This document shows, in pieces, positions 23,445-35,819 of a stretch of 64,000 nucleotides of DNA (positions are counted from its first letter, which is position 1; the number at the start of each line of letters is the position of its first letter). The notes beneath the pieces are model-generated. The model ran no database searches. It was not told where the DNA came from and worked only from the letters and a program-made list of their open reading frames with translations. The position numbers were made by a program, and so were the translations under genes. The DNA comes from Paramecium sonneborni (Eukaryota > Ciliophora > Oligohymenophorea > Peniculida > Parameciidae), in contig CAJJDN010000018.1 of assembly GCA_905182985.1 (NCBI GenBank), positions 124,001-188,000 on the forward strand, in the 5' to 3' direction.

Positions 23445-24113
23445 GATTTAATTATTCTTACTAATTATATCTTCTAAAGTTGTTTAATTTTTGGATAATA
23501 AATTAAGGTGATATTTTAAGAAACCAAAAAGTAAAAACACTAAAACATAATTACCAGTGCAAACCAAAGCATAAAATATGTTTAAATAAGAAAATGTAAA
23601 AGAAAGTAAATAAGTTTTAGTTGTACTTAAAATTGTTATAAAATTAAATAACAATGCATAAAATAAGAGTAATATGAATTGTTTTCTATTTTAATATCCA
23701 ACACATGTATTTATCCATGGACAATGATGATCCATTTATAAAACACAGCGATCACATATTGAACAATGCTAAAATTATATTTTTGCTATTATACATGACA
23801 TCTATCAGGTTTTGGACATTTGCATTTTTGACAGAATCCTTTCTTTGAAAATGGAGAAAAATTAAACTCATCTGTTCTATCTTAATCTTTCAATATACTT
23901 TTTTGGTCTTCCTGGATCAATTGTTATCATGACTATAAAACACCATAAAAGCATTATGAAAATGATATTCAAAGCAATTAAATGTATATACAATAGTATG
24001 TTAAACTCTTCTCTTATCCATAAATTAAAATTGATCCAATAATGAAGACAATAAATACTAGCTGCTATAAATACAACTGATTTTCTTCCAATGATTTCTA
24101 ATTTCTAACTCAT
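23238..24113 (-). CDS. DHHC-type protein S-palmitoyltransferase
   Basis: Starts MSQKLEIIGRKSVVFIAASI. Two N-terminal membrane segments are followed by the DPG motif (ITIDPGRPK). The zinc-binding Cys-rich domain reads FCQKCKCPKPDRCHHCSICD, then RCVLQMDHHCPWINTCVGY with the catalytic DHHC. Two more membrane segments follow and then the TTxE-type motif (NQTTLEDI). Introns of 22 nt and 26 nt; the second splits the His-His pair before CSICD. About 280 residues, normal for the family. The enzyme transfers palmitate from acyl-CoA to Cys of membrane proteins, usually in Golgi or plasma membrane. TGA 23240-23238. Confidence 0.92.
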
Positions 24114-24147
24114 AATTATATTAATGTATATTTTTCATAAATCACTA

Positions 24148-26670
24148 TCATACATCACATACCAACTCAAAGACATCGAATATTAATTCAAATGATAAAT
24201 TAAATTTCGCTCCTTTTTATAAATGAAACGGAGAACTAACAACTTATTTTTCACTTAGACGTAACCATGTACCATTTTTACTTTCTAAGTCATTTATCAT
24301 TAATTTTATTGATCCAGCTTTAAAATTATAATCATAATAAATTTCCATATGTTTTGCACTCATTAATCTATTACATCTATATTCTTTAATATAATAAATT
24401 TACTATGAAAGCATAAATGTAAAATCATTCTTAGATTTTTCTCTTCCTATTTAAAATTTATCACCTCTCTTTAATTGTATTGATTTATTTTTTGCTAAAC
24501 CTTCATGTTCATAACGCACTTCTAAAAATCCTGTCTCTGTATTTATGTCAATTATTTTAAAGGCAAATCTATTACCAATATATACTGACATATCTTTTTC
24601 TATTACAAAATTATGGTTTATTTTTATAAAAGTGCCCCCCTTAGATCCAACATCAATTAGATAAAAAGCTTCTGTCATTTTATTTATAAAAAATTACTAT
24701 CTTTATAATAAATTTAACAATGTTTGCTACTAATTTTTGAATGATCTGTAAAGGCAAATGTGCAATCTTCATTTCTACCAAAACTTGCTCCTTAAATATT
24801 AATAATTTTTAACTAATTTTAATAATATTATTATTTACCTTTTATTACTCATCACATTTCAATTTCAAATGTGTTTAATATGAAAGTTAAAATAAATCAA
24901 ATGATGGTTGAAGAGTTAATCTTTCTAATCTTTTTAAAATTTATTCTTTGATTGATTTCTATTATTAAATCTAAAAATTATTTTATAATAAGTACTCTAC
25001 TCGTTAATTATCTTATTATTCAATAATCTATTATATTTAGATCGATTTATTTAATAAATTTGATTATTACATCATTGTTGATTATTACATCATTATAGAT
25101 TACTACATAACATTAGATTAACCTAAAATAACAGATTAACCCATATCTTATTATTATTAATCTTTTTATAATGGTTAAGATTATTATTAAATTAATACAG
25201 ATTATTACATGAATGCCACTGATTACTACATTTAATCATTTAGTTCTTATTGTTGTTCTTCTTCTTAATTAGATAATAATTAGGATTGTTCTTCTTAAGA
25301 TGGATTGCCATTTCCAACAAATAATATTTCTTCTTCTAATTATACGTTTGTTTCTGTATTTTATCTATCCCTTTCTTATTCTGATACCTAACCATCATTA
25401 TCTGGTCTTAAATTATTATAAAAAAATACATCATAAACGAACTACCTCTATAAACAGTATCTTCAATATTAAATCCATGAACATTTTAATTTTTAAATTT
25501 GATCCAATTAGTCTCTCTTTAAGTAATAGGTGAAGTTGTTGCTGAATGTGTAACATTAGGTTGACTAAACTATTTTTTAATTTATTCTAAACTTTGATCT
25601 TTAACCATTATATTAATTTCAAATTAATCTAAAGTTTCTGTTTTATTTCTATTTTTAATTTATTATTCGACATTTCCATAAGATCTTGATGATCTCTTAA
25701 ATTATTCTGTTAATATAGATTTTCTATTAGCATATCCTACTTAAGTATCTTTTGTGAAATAATATAAAGATATCCATCTAATTTGACTAACTTTTCTCTA
25801 TCCTAATTATTTATATTCTGTATAGGATTCTTAATTTTTATAAGCAGCTAAACTTAAAATTTGCAATAAATAATGCAATAAATGAAGAAATTGATTTATT
25901 TAATGATATTTGCTTGCAGTTTACATAGTATTTCTGACCATACTTTATCTATTTTGATAAAGTAGGTTTGAAGACTTTTATGTAATATTTTATTAACTCA
26001 TCAATAGACATTTTAAAAATAGATTATCTTCCTTAAAAGGTGGATTTACAAGTATTAATAAAATAAATCCATCAATTTAATTTTAAAATAGCAATTAATA
26101 AAAATCTTGGAATTTGATTACATGCAATAAAACCTTAATATCATCCATATCCCAAAATAATGGTTATTAATCATATTAAGGTAGATGTGATATAGATTTC
26201 AACAATAAATTAATGATATCTGAACTGATATACATAGAACATCTTCTATTTTAAGTTTGAGTACTAAAGTTTTCATATATACTCTTAATATAGATTTCTA
26301 TTTCATATAAAAATTTAGTTAATATTTAACATGCACAACTAATTTCAGCAGTACAACTTTTACATTTTGACTATGAAAATAATTTAGATCCATAATGTTT
26401 TTTGAATATTTCTCTATAATGTTGATATTTCAAAACTATGAGGGACCATATTTTTAATTTCTAGATTTAATAATAAAGATTAATATCCATAGAATGACTT
26501 ATCAATTTATAAATACTTTAAGCATTACACAACTCTAATATTTCTTCATATTATCTTGTACAAACATCTAATAAAGGTATTTATAATTTATTAATTGTGA
26601 TTTATGTTTCCTAATAATTATTAGACCTTTGTTTTGGAGTAGTTTAAATCTAAATATTTGATGAAGTCAT
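24148..26670 (-). CDS. Tandem FHA-domain protein with MQQS repeats
   Basis: Starts MTSSNIQIQTTPKQRSNNYQ; an in-frame ATG 69 bp further upstream is also possible. The N-terminal part has a Cys cluster (SKCKSCTAEISCAC). A Gln-rich segment with repeated MQQS units lies in the middle. The C-terminus holds two forkhead-associated domains. The first reads GASFGRNEDCTFAFTDHSKI, SSKHCQIYYKD and LIDVGSKGGTFIKI. The second reads FQIGREKSKNDFTF, RLMSAKHMEIYY and INDLESKNGTWLRLS. Introns of 23, 26, 26 and 27 nt were needed. FHA domains bind phosphothreonine, so this is a likely kinase-signalling adaptor. TGA 24150-24148. Confidence 0.75.
25068..25230. repeat. Degenerate in-gene repeat encoding MQQS-type units
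   Basis: Units close to gattattacatcat recur several times. On the minus strand they encode SIMMQQS, STMMQQS, SNVMQQS and related units in the FHA gene. Confidence 0.65.
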
Positions 26671-26829
26671 TTACAGTAATGATAGACACAGCCCATTATA
26701 ATTTAACTGATTCACAAAAGGAATGTACTTATTATTCATTCCATCTATATGGGGAGGATTTGAATTTAGAAAGGAGCCATGAAATGATATTATCTAATTA
26801 TCTAATATTCATAATAATAATAAATATAA

Positions 26830-28216
26830 TCAATCATTCCAATTTTTGTTTTATTCTTTATATAATTTTTAAAATTATTCATTGTAATTTTCTATTAATT
26901 ATTAAAGATATTTGTTAAGCCAATTAGCAAAAATCTTAATATCACTCTAAAAGTTTGATTCTAAAACTTTTAATAGTTTTTGGTTTTCTCTAATTTGTTC
27001 TTTATATTAAATTTTTTCTTAATACAATAATTAGAAATACCATTAAAAGATTCAATTTGATTGTGCATTTTGATTTATTACTAAATTTAATAAATTAAAT
27101 CAGATCGTCTTCTAATTATTCCTATAGCTTCATCTAAATCTAGAATGCATAACTATTAATAAAAAACAAATGTGTACTTCTAATTTGAAAATGACATTCA
27201 ATTTAATATCATTTAATATTGTTTCATTGAGGTAACAACTTGTTTCAGTTCTATTGATATCTTTTTCTAATTAAGGAAGTTAGAGTTCTTTCATGGAGGC
27301 AATTACTTTTTTTGTTTCTTCATTTTATTCTAATTTAATATTGACAATATTTTAGTAGTAATCAAAAATTCTTTTAACCTTCTATTATTCTTCAATTAAT
27401 AACTAATGGATTGTTTTATATATAAATAATACATCTTCCCAACTTTCAAAGCATTCTTTTATATCTTATGGAATTTCTAATTCAGGATATTGTAGTTATT
27501 TTTAAGTATTCTATTATGCCGTGTAAATAAAACTACTTAAATAATTAAAAGATCCTTTAGCAATATCATAAGCCTTTGATCCAGCATTTGCAAGTGCTGA
27601 ACCTATCTAATAAACATAAGTTTGATATTATGTTAATTCTAATAGTTCTTATTACATAATCTAATAAATTATTATATAATTATACATCTTATGATGCTGT
27701 AAGAAATATTTGAAATTTGCTACTAATTTACAATTAAGGATGCTCTTTAATTTTATTTAAAAATTCTTCGAATTGCTAAAATCTAATTTACATAAATACT
27801 CTATATCTTTTCTCTCTAACAATTTGAGTATGTTCAGTTAAATTGATTTTTGCTAAAACAGATTTTTATGGAATTGCTGGAATAAGTATTCCTGGAAACT
27901 CTCTTTTTAATGCTGCATTAAGCCATTCAAAATGAGTGTATTTACGATTAACTGTTTTAGCTGGTTCATCATCAATTTAACTCCAAAGAACATATGATAT
28001 ATTTTCATAATATTATGTGTAACTCTATTAAACTTATTCTGTGAGATGAAATGAGATTTTATGAATGTTTGATTTCTATATGATTTCACTTTGTATTTAT
28101 GACAAAGCTGGATATAATATTTCAGACACAATTTCTTTTTCTCCTGGACAAGATTCTTATGATTCTAATTTTGGTTCATCAAAATCAATTGGTATATCTA
28201 TTAATTCACTATCCAT
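26830..28216 (-). CDS. Sorting nexin (PX-BAR)
   Basis: Starts MDSELIDIPIDFDEPKLESQ. The PX domain shows NISYVLWSQIDDEPAKTVN, RKYTHFEWLNAALKREF, PGILIPAIPQK and, across a 24-nt intron, REKRYRQFEEFLNKIKEHP, with the usual basic and proline-rich loop that binds phosphatidylinositol 3-phosphate. The C-terminal half is a long helical BAR-like region (for example GSALANAGSKAYDIAKGS, YQQIRENQKLLKVLESNFQS) ending YKEQNKNWND. Further introns of 25, 25 and 26 nt. The protein would bend endosomal membranes in retromer-type sorting. TGA 26832-26830. Confidence 0.85.
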
Positions 28217-28382
28217 AATTATAAAATGAAATAATAAAATTCATTACCCATTATAGAAACTAAACTAATTTGAGATACACTTAGGTAATCAAATATTAAA
28301 TTTAAATTTCTACAAACACCTCATTAAAGAAACAACTACTTAAAGGCACTTGTCAAATAAAAAGAAAACTTAAAATTTTTAA

Positions 28383-29132
28383 ATGAAAAATAAATATTTC
28401 AATCAAAATAATAAGTTCTTCAACACAGTAAAAAGAAATTTCTTTCACTTCTTAAAAGCAGAAATAGTGAATTATCTTTCATTAAATTTCGTCCTATTCA
28501 AAAACTTTTAAATTTATTAAGAATATGTGCAGAATTAAAAATTTCAGATAGAATTTCTAAATCTGTTGAATTTGATAAAGTAATTGAATCTAAACCATTT
28601 TCTACTAAATCTAATAGAACTAAACATAGTTCATCTTAATATTTTGATCATTCAGTTCATGTTCAATAGTTCAAAGATGAAACTACACCTAAATAAAGGA
28701 GGAGAACTTTGAAATTTCTCTCATCTCAATAATTATTCATTAAAACAACTATTCCACCTTAAATAAAACCAGAAAAAAAATCAAATCTTTCCTCTGTTAA
28801 TACTTAATCCCCAAGATAAAAAATTTCAGTTAGAAAATTACCTTTAAATGAATTAGAATCTAAACTAGAACATCTAAAATCTAATTTCTAAGATCCAAAT
28901 CTTTAAACAAGAATTCTTTGTAAAGTACCAAGTTAAATGTATTTAAATTTATTATTTTTAGATTAATTCGAAATGGAATACTCTTACTAACTTAAAAAAA
29001 TTAATTTAAATATCATAATGTAAAGAATGTTTGGAAGATGATAATTCATCATTAGCTTCTCATACAGAATTAAAATTAGATTCTATCTATAATAATTCTA
29101 AACATCTCAAACAAGAATCATAAAAACTATGA
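28383..29132 (+). CDS. Basic hypothetical protein
   Basis: Clear coding frame with RISKSVEFDKVIESKPFSTK, PKQRRRTLKFLSSQQL and LNELESKLEHLKSNFQDPN. A 37-nt intron near 28929 joins it to SQCKECLEDDNSSLASHTE and the end LKQESQKL, TGA 29130-29132. The ATG at 28383 is out of frame with the main body and no fitting intron was found, so the N-terminus is unresolved. No family recognised. Confidence 0.5.
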
Positions 29133-29538
29133 ACATAAAAAAGTAGAGTATCGATAAGAATCTATTAAATTATTTTATTAGAAAATTTATAGTAAAATAT
29201 GATCAATTATTTATTCAGATAATTTTGTTGATTTCAATAGTCATTATTAAAATCTAAATTTTTTTCGCATTTAATCCAAATGTATATCTCTAAATGTTAA
29301 ACAATCAAATTACATAATATTATAAGTAATTTGATATCATTCATCGATTAATTTGTTTTTGACAACATATTTTAAAAATATTCCACATATTGATTTATAT
29401 AAACATTCAGAATATTTCTATTCAAAGGGAATATCCAATATTTGAATCTATAGAAATCAAAATAGATACACATATTAAAGAAATTTATGTATTTATATTA
29501 TACGAATATTAAGTTATTATGTAAAGATTTTTTTTTAT
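29133..29538. other. Intergenic, nothing recognised
   Basis: About 400 bp of AT-rich DNA upstream of the cyclic-nucleotide-binding gene, without a coding-like frame. Confidence 0.45.
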
Positions 29539-31086
29539 ATGCATTTAATTCCAAAACTTATTAAAGAATAGAAAACTTAAGAGGATATCTATGAAATTTA
29601 TGATCACTTAAGTTAATTACATTAATTTTAAGCTCCATATGAAGTATTGAAAGATGTAATTGTTACATTCAAATAATTAGCTTTGTAAAAGAATTGGTTA
29701 TTCATTTTTTGAAACTGGCCAAATTATTGAAAAAAATAGTAATATGGCTTACTATGTGATTAAAGGGGTCCTTAAAACGACGAAAAATTTAGAAATTTAA
29801 GCAAATATGTGGTACGAAGGAGAATGTGGATTTGAAGCTTAAGTAACTCAAATACTCAAACTTAGACAGAAACCCATTGTTTCACATTACCGTTGAGTAA
29901 CTATAAGAAATTTTCAGTATCTCACAACTTAATGTATCAATAGAAAAAAAAAACATTAATATTCAATTTACCCATTCTTGAAAAATTAAACTATAGAATT
30001 CATGATTAACTTATTAAAGGATTTTAAGAGATTAAGTTTGTAAACTAAGATTTCATATAAAAAATGGATGAACCTAGTAGTTCTTTATATATTCTATAAA
30101 ATGGAATTTTAGCTATTAGCAAAATTTATGAAAAAAATCTTTCTTAATATGAAAAATTGGTATTACCAAAGAAATTTTGGTCTGATGAAATATTAATTGA
30201 ATAACTGATAAATAATGGGATCATAGGTGAAGAGCTTTCTTAATTTGATAAAGCACTTTATAATGTATAAGTTGTATCAAAAACAGCTACATTATTGATG
30301 ATCTCAATTTAATAATTAAAGTCTATTAGCTAATAAATATTTTAAGCAATTTTTAAAATTTCAAATGAAAATAATACTTTCAGGGAGGAAATTTATTAAA
30401 AAAAATGTTTAGAATTAGAAAAACTTTGGCAAAATGTTGATAAAAATCAAATATTAAATTAAGATATTAAGAAGACTATTACATTCAAAGTTCTTTAAAA
30501 AAAATTCTAATCATAAGACTAACAAAGTTAAACTGTTGATGATAATTTATAATATATAATTGGGAATTTATCTTATAAGAAAATGCCAAAATTCATTTAA
30601 TAATATTTTCGACAAAAAAATAATAAAATAAAAAAAAAGCAAGATCTCTAGTCTAGAAATTAAAACTCAAATTCTTAACAATAAATAGATCAAACTTAAA
30701 TTGATTCATAAATTTTACTTGCAAAAGTTTAACAAAAAATTTAATAATAAAATCCATCAAAATTACTTAACTGCTAACGTTTATTTCAAGTTAAATAATT
30801 TAATAGAAATAAAACACCATCAAAATCTGAACATATAAGACCAAATACTTCTTAAATATTATTTTAATTCAATATATCAAATAATCAAGAGAAAAATAAA
30901 TTAATGAAAGAATAAAAAAAAAATTAAATGATAAACAAGACTATTATATCAAACTTATAGAATTCTAAGGCAAATCTTATATAATCAATCAAAATGCAAA
31001 GAAGTTCCTCAGTTTTTGAATTGAAAGAAAATACTTCCCATAAAGTATCTGTAACCTAATCCAAAAGTAATATAATTTTTATATGA
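29539..31086 (+). CDS. Protein with two cyclic-nucleotide-binding-like domains
   Basis: Starts MHLIPKLIKEQKTQEDIYEI. A 25-nt intron near 29657 and a 23-nt intron near 29843 restore the frame. The first domain reads VLKDLCKRIGYSFFETGQII and MAYYVIKGVLKTTKN, like the beta-barrel of cNMP-binding domains. The second reads IKFVNQDFIQKMDEPSSSLY, ILQNGILAISK and later IIGEELSQFDKALY with a Gly-Glu-Glu patch. The phosphate-binding cassette looks incomplete (no obvious RxAA motif), so nucleotide binding is uncertain. The last 250 residues are Gln/Lys-rich and disordered. No kinase or channel part, so perhaps a free cNMP adaptor. TGA 31084-31086. Confidence 0.65.
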
Positions 31087-31269
31087 TGTAGCTCCTAGAG
31101 AAAATGTGTTTTAAATTAATTTTTAATAAAATTAAATAGGAAAGAAAATAAAAGTGAATTAATTATTACTAAATTCATAAATTTAAGAAATAAATTGATT
31201 TATAATGATCTCAAATTGATAACTTAAAAATATTTTATTGTAAATATATATAATAAATTAATAAAACGG

Positions 31270-31668
31270 TCAAAAAATTTAACTATTAATAAGATTTTAA
31301 AATAAATGAATTGTTTCAATAAATAATTTGAAGAGAATAATTAAACTTTAAATATTTATGATTAGATTATCAATATGGGTTACTTATTCTAATACTTGCA
31401 AAAACATAGAAATATCGATTAAAGTATTCATAAAACCTTTCTTTTATTTAATTCTAATTAAATTCTACTTTTTTTTGATTAAGAATTTCATTCTATTTTT
31501 TTTTTAAGTTTTATTTCTATGAGCAAAACCTTCTAAATCTTCTGGTTTATATAATCTCTTGAAATAGGCGTCCTTATTAATAAAAGCATTAGCTCAAACT
31601 CTAAATATCTTATCCTAAAAGTATTAATTGTAAAGTTCATAAATTTCTGATTTATTTGACTCTACCAT
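31270..31668 (-). CDS. Small basic hypothetical protein
   Basis: Starts MVESNKSEIYELYNQYFQDK. A 27-nt intron (gtttga...aataag) leads to RDAYFKRLYKPEDLEGFAHR and a Lys-rich stretch. The end beyond about residue 75 is less convincing and a further intron is possible. It is divergent from COX15 with only 53 bp between the two ATGs. Function unknown. Confidence 0.45.
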
Positions 31669-31721
31669 AATTATATAATAATATTAATATATCATTATTT
31701 ATAATTTTATATTCTTTTTTA
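31669..31721. promoter_or_regulatory. Putative bidirectional promoter
   Basis: The 53 bp between the start codons of the small minus-strand gene and COX15. Nothing but AT-rich sequence is visible; the role is inferred from position. Confidence 0.35.
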
Positions 31722-33035
31722 ATGCTATTATCAAGAATAAGAACATTCAAGAATTTAACAACAACAATAAAGCCTTTACAAAATAATCGATACTATAAAT
31801 TCTGTAATGCTGAAGCTAACAAGAATGCCAAATTTGATAGAAATGCTCATTTTGAAGATCCTGTAAATGAATGGGTAAATCCATCAAAAAGATGGTTAAT
31901 AGGTGGATGGTTACTTCTTTGTGCAGGAGGAGTTTATTTTATGGTTTTATTAGGTGGGTATACAAGACTTACTCATTCAGGTAAAAATATATTGTATAAT
32001 ATTGTAGGATTATCAATGACAAAATGGAAACCAATAGAATATGTCTATCCAAGAAATTAATCTGATTGGGAGAAAGAATTTGATTATTACAAACAATTTC
32101 CAGAATATTAACATACTCCTATAGATTTAGAAAAATTCAAGAAAATATTTATAGTTGAATATTTACATAGAGTATCTGGATCAACTTTAGGAGGTCTTTA
32201 TGTCTTACCTTTAGTTGCATTTACCGCTATGAAATGGATAAAACCATAATTTGCTAAAAGACTTGGTGCTATAGGAGGACTTGGATTATTATAAGGTTTA
32301 ATTGGATGGTGGATGGTCAAATCAGGATTAGATCGTCCAAAACCTGAATATTAATAAAAACCCAGAGTTTCAACTTATAGACTTACTGTTCATTTATCTA
32401 TGGCTTTATCATTATATTCTCTTTTAATATGGAATGCTGCTACCCTTTTTAAAAAGCCTTAACATTTGTAAATAACTCCAGAAAATTATAAAACTCATCT
32501 TAAATTTAGAGGATTAGGAATTGGTTTAATTCATTTAGTAGCTATCAATTTATTATCTGGAGCAGCTATGGCAGGTATAGATGCAGGAAAAGTTTTCAAT
32601 ACTTGGCCAACTATGAATGGATAAATTGTTCCTGCTAATTTATTTAAAGCTTCACCTTTCTATAAAAACTTTTTTGAAAATGTTGTTATGTAATTTATTG
32701 TTAAAATTCTAGGGTCCAATTTAATCATAGGAATGCTGCATATCTAACATATGCCTTTGGATCTTATATTACTTATCTTGCTTATAAAAGTAATCTACCT
32801 AAATAGGCAAGATATATTTGTTATGCACTTTATGGTGTTCTTAACTATTAATTACTTACAGGAATTGTAGCCTTACTCAATTAAGTATATATAATTATTA
32901 AACTAGGTTTAAGTTCATTCTGGAAGTATTCATCAATTTAATGCCTTAAATGTACTTACAGCAAGTCTATTATTATGCCATAGTGTTAGAAAACCAAGCC
33001 TTCCTTACAGAAATTATTTAAAACAATTTATTTGA
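31722..33035 (+). CDS. COX15: Heme A synthase (COX15/CtaA)
   Basis: Starts MLLSRIRTFKNLTTTIKPL with a basic mitochondrial presequence. The CtaA family pattern follows: RWLIGGWLLLCAGGVYFMV, LGGYTRLTHSG, IVEYLHRVSGS (ExxHR heme-ligand motif), GLIGWWMVKSGL, TVHLSMALS, AAMAGIDAGKVFNTWPTMNG, MVQFNHRNAAYLTYAFG and GSIHQFNALNVLTASL. Eight membrane segments and paired histidines are present. Introns: 31981-32007 (27 nt), 23 nt near 32688 and 22 nt near 32884. The enzyme oxidises heme O to heme A for cytochrome c oxidase in the inner mitochondrial membrane. TGA 33033-33035. Confidence 0.93.
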
Positions 33036-33524
33036 TAAATATATATATTTATAGAGGAAAATCATATAATTTTATTCTTTTAATCTTTAACTATTAATTA
33101 TAAGAAAATTTTATTTTATTTATATTTACTATCTTTATTTTAATTTAATAATCAAATATCTTTCTTATCTAAAAATTTAATATCTATTATATTATTTAAA
33201 TATATATAAAAACACTTTATTTATTCAATTTTACAATTTTATATTTGTTAAGGAATTATATTTTATTTAATAATTTAGAAATTTTTTGATAGAATAAAAA
33301 AATATATGAAAGAAACTTAAGAATCAGAATAAAATAATTACAATAGAATAATATCTATATTATAAAAATTTAATAATAATAAAAACCATGATCAACTCAA
33401 TGTTTGATTGAAATTCTGCTAATTACAATAATTATGAAAGAGAGGATGACAACATTTTTAGCCATTTATTCAATTAAGTAATTTTCTGAACATTAATTCA
33501 GCTCAGATTCTATGTCATAATTTT
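33036..33524. other. Intergenic, nothing recognised
   Basis: About 490 bp between convergent stops, AT-rich with short (AT)n tracts. No gene signal. Confidence 0.5.
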
Positions 33525-33853
33525 TCATTTCAATTAATAATTAAGTTTTAGCAATTTCTTTATAGGCTTAAATATCTTAATATATTTTTAATCCATTATA
33601 CCATTATAAAACAAAACACAAATAAAGAGCTTATTAATATAGCAATAGCCGAACTTTTTATAGAATCTCCTGTTGTCATATGAGTAAACTTGATTGATTG
33701 TTTATATGAACCAACACTATATTTTCTAACAGATAATTCTATTTTCATTTTGCTCTTTTCATGAATTAATTTAATATTTATTCTTACGTTTGATTGTATT
33801 TCTCTTATATCATCTTTGTCTGTAAATCTAGTAATTTTTTTTTCACTTGACAT
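33525..33853 (-). CDS. Small single-pass membrane protein
   Basis: Starts MSSEKKITRFTDKDDIREIQ, about 60 polar residues, then one hydrophobic segment (IKSSAIAILISSLFVFCFI) near the C-terminus. A 26-nt intron gives the tail MIFKPIKKLLKLNYQLK; without it the frame ends at 33530 instead. The layout would suit a tail-anchored or type II membrane protein. No family recognised. Confidence 0.5.
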
Positions 33854-33923
33854 ATATGATTATCAATAAAAAAATTATTATAAATTTTATACATTATTTT
33901 TTTTTCTTATAATATTTATAAGC

Positions 33924-35274
33924 TCAAACTACTTCTTATTATTAGACCTATGACTCCTATTAATTTTATTCATGAGCCTAATCCTAATTTTCTGTTTATT
34001 AATCTTCTTTTTAATCTTGATTCTGAAACTAATTTTATTCCTCTTATTGTTATTCTTCCTAGTGTTTTTCAACATCTTATTCTTAATTTGTATTTTCTGA
34101 ATGATTTTCCTATTATTATTCATTTTATTCTGAATGACTTTCTTTTTATTATTTTTCAGGAGATTGTTATTCTTAATTAACTTAAGCTTATTATTACTAT
34201 TAGAATTATTCATCAGTTTGTTATTAATCTCCAGTTTAAGGAGCAGGTTATTTTCCTTTTTTAGCAATCTTTTTATCATCTTATTTTTAATCTGTTTTTT
34301 TATCATTTGTTTTTGTTTAATTTTTTTATTAACCATTATTTTTCTAATCTTATGGTTTGTCTGCCTTTTTAGGAACTTCTTTTGGTTTTTCAGATTTCTC
34401 TGGCTAAACAGGAGGATTTTACTTATTTTATTTTGGTTTGTCTGCTTTTTTTTCATCTTTTTAGGGTTATCCTTGTTTTTAAGGTTATTCTGTTGAAATA
34501 TAAATTAATATTACCTTATGCTTATGATTTAGGTTCTTTTTAATCTTTTGTATCTTTTTAATCAGGTTATTTTTAAGGTTTTTGTTTAATTTATGGAGGT
34601 TATTATTATTATGTTTATCCTTAAGGTTTTGGGTGTTTTTATGTAGAATCTCTAGGAGATTTTAAAGGCACTATTTTAGATATCATTAATATACCTTTTT
34701 CAACTTCATTTGTTACTGTCTTATCTACTATGACACTTTAACTTAAAGATTTTTGACCAGTTTAAGGTCTAGGCTCTTTTACTTTATTTTGTTCATTCTT
34801 TTGTACAACAGCAGTCGTAGGGCGATCTTATTTTTTATTTTCTAATTAAATTGAATTAATTATAATATTGCTTACCATGATTTCCATTATTGTCTTTCTT
34901 TTATTCATGTTTTATTTATTCTAATTTAATTATATCATTATTACTTTTTTCTTCTTCTTATTTTAAAGGCTTCAGGGAACTCACTAATTACTTTAGTTGA
35001 CTCAATTCTTAAACTAGAGAATTGATTTAATCTTCATTTTATTGATCTCTTATTTTTAATTCTTCTACTCTTTCAAGAACAGGCTTTAATAACTCAGAAA
35101 GATGTTGCTCAACTTCAGGGGAAATCTATTGCATATCTAAATTTCAAAATTTATATTATTTATTTGTTTATTCAAAAATTGTGCACCAATTTGTATAAAT
35201 TAATTTGCGTCATGGTTGTCAAATAAATCTTACAAGTCACTTATTAAAACTTCAGGTTTTATTTAAATATTCAT
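33924..35274 (-). CDS. Gln/Lys/Pro-rich low-complexity protein
   Basis: Starts MNIQIKPEVLISDLQDLFDN. The N-terminal 40 residues join (exact splice unclear) to a coiled coil SPEVEQHLSELLKPVLERVE. A 34-nt intron near 34843 and a 25-nt intron near 34500 follow. The C-terminal 250 residues are a Gln/Lys/Pro/Glu-rich tail (KSEKPKEVPKKADKPQDQ and later long Gln runs). TGA at 33926-33924. Other frames across this tail look like hydrophobic or Asn/Lys-rich ORFs but are only shadows of the Gln repeats. Function unknown. Confidence 0.55.
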
Positions 35275-35402
35275 ATAAAGTTTTTATCAATGTATTACTT
35301 ACAAAAGAGACAACAACCAAATTTTAGTTTTTTGAATGCATTCATAATAAAATTAATGTTAGCAATCTAATTTAATATATGAATTTCATTTAAAAGATAT
35401 TA

Positions 35403-35442
35403 TTTAAACAAATTATGTATTAGTTTGTATAATTTGTTTAAA
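35403..35442. repeat. Inverted repeat, 14-bp arms, 12-nt loop
   Basis: Left arm tttaaacaaattat at 35403-35416, right arm ataatttgtttaaa at 35429-35442, perfectly complementary. It could form a hairpin or cruciform. Confidence 0.8.
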
Positions 35443-35819
35443 CTTTTAATTAAATATTAAGATTTACTGCAATATCAATTATATCTTCTAAATCCATTTA
35501 AGTAAAGAATTCATATAAATCTTTCTAGACTTAACATATTAACTTATTTATCTTTAAGCATATTAAAAATGTTTATCCAATACTATCTGTATTTCATTTT
35601 CATTTCTAATTATTTTTTAAATTATATCGTACAATCTTCATTATTCTTTTTTTCCAAATATGATCCTTATTTATCTAATATATATCTCCTTTTATTCTTA
35701 ATATTGATCATAAAGTCTAATATTGAATTTTTCTATTATAAACAAAAAAAAGTAATAAATGTAGTATTGTAATTAATTAATAGAAACAAATGAAAACGAA
35801 AACTTTTTTTGTAATTTAA

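Noticed and set aside
26658..26918. 86-aa plus-strand ORF
   Set aside because: It lies across the 3' end of the sorting-nexin gene and the 5' end of the FHA gene on the other strand; composition is not coding-like.
33929..34496. Long Asn/Lys-rich and Leu/Phe-rich ORFs on both strands
   Set aside because: All are shadows of a Gln-rich tail written with TAA/TAG/CAA codons on the minus strand; they have no start context and no domain.
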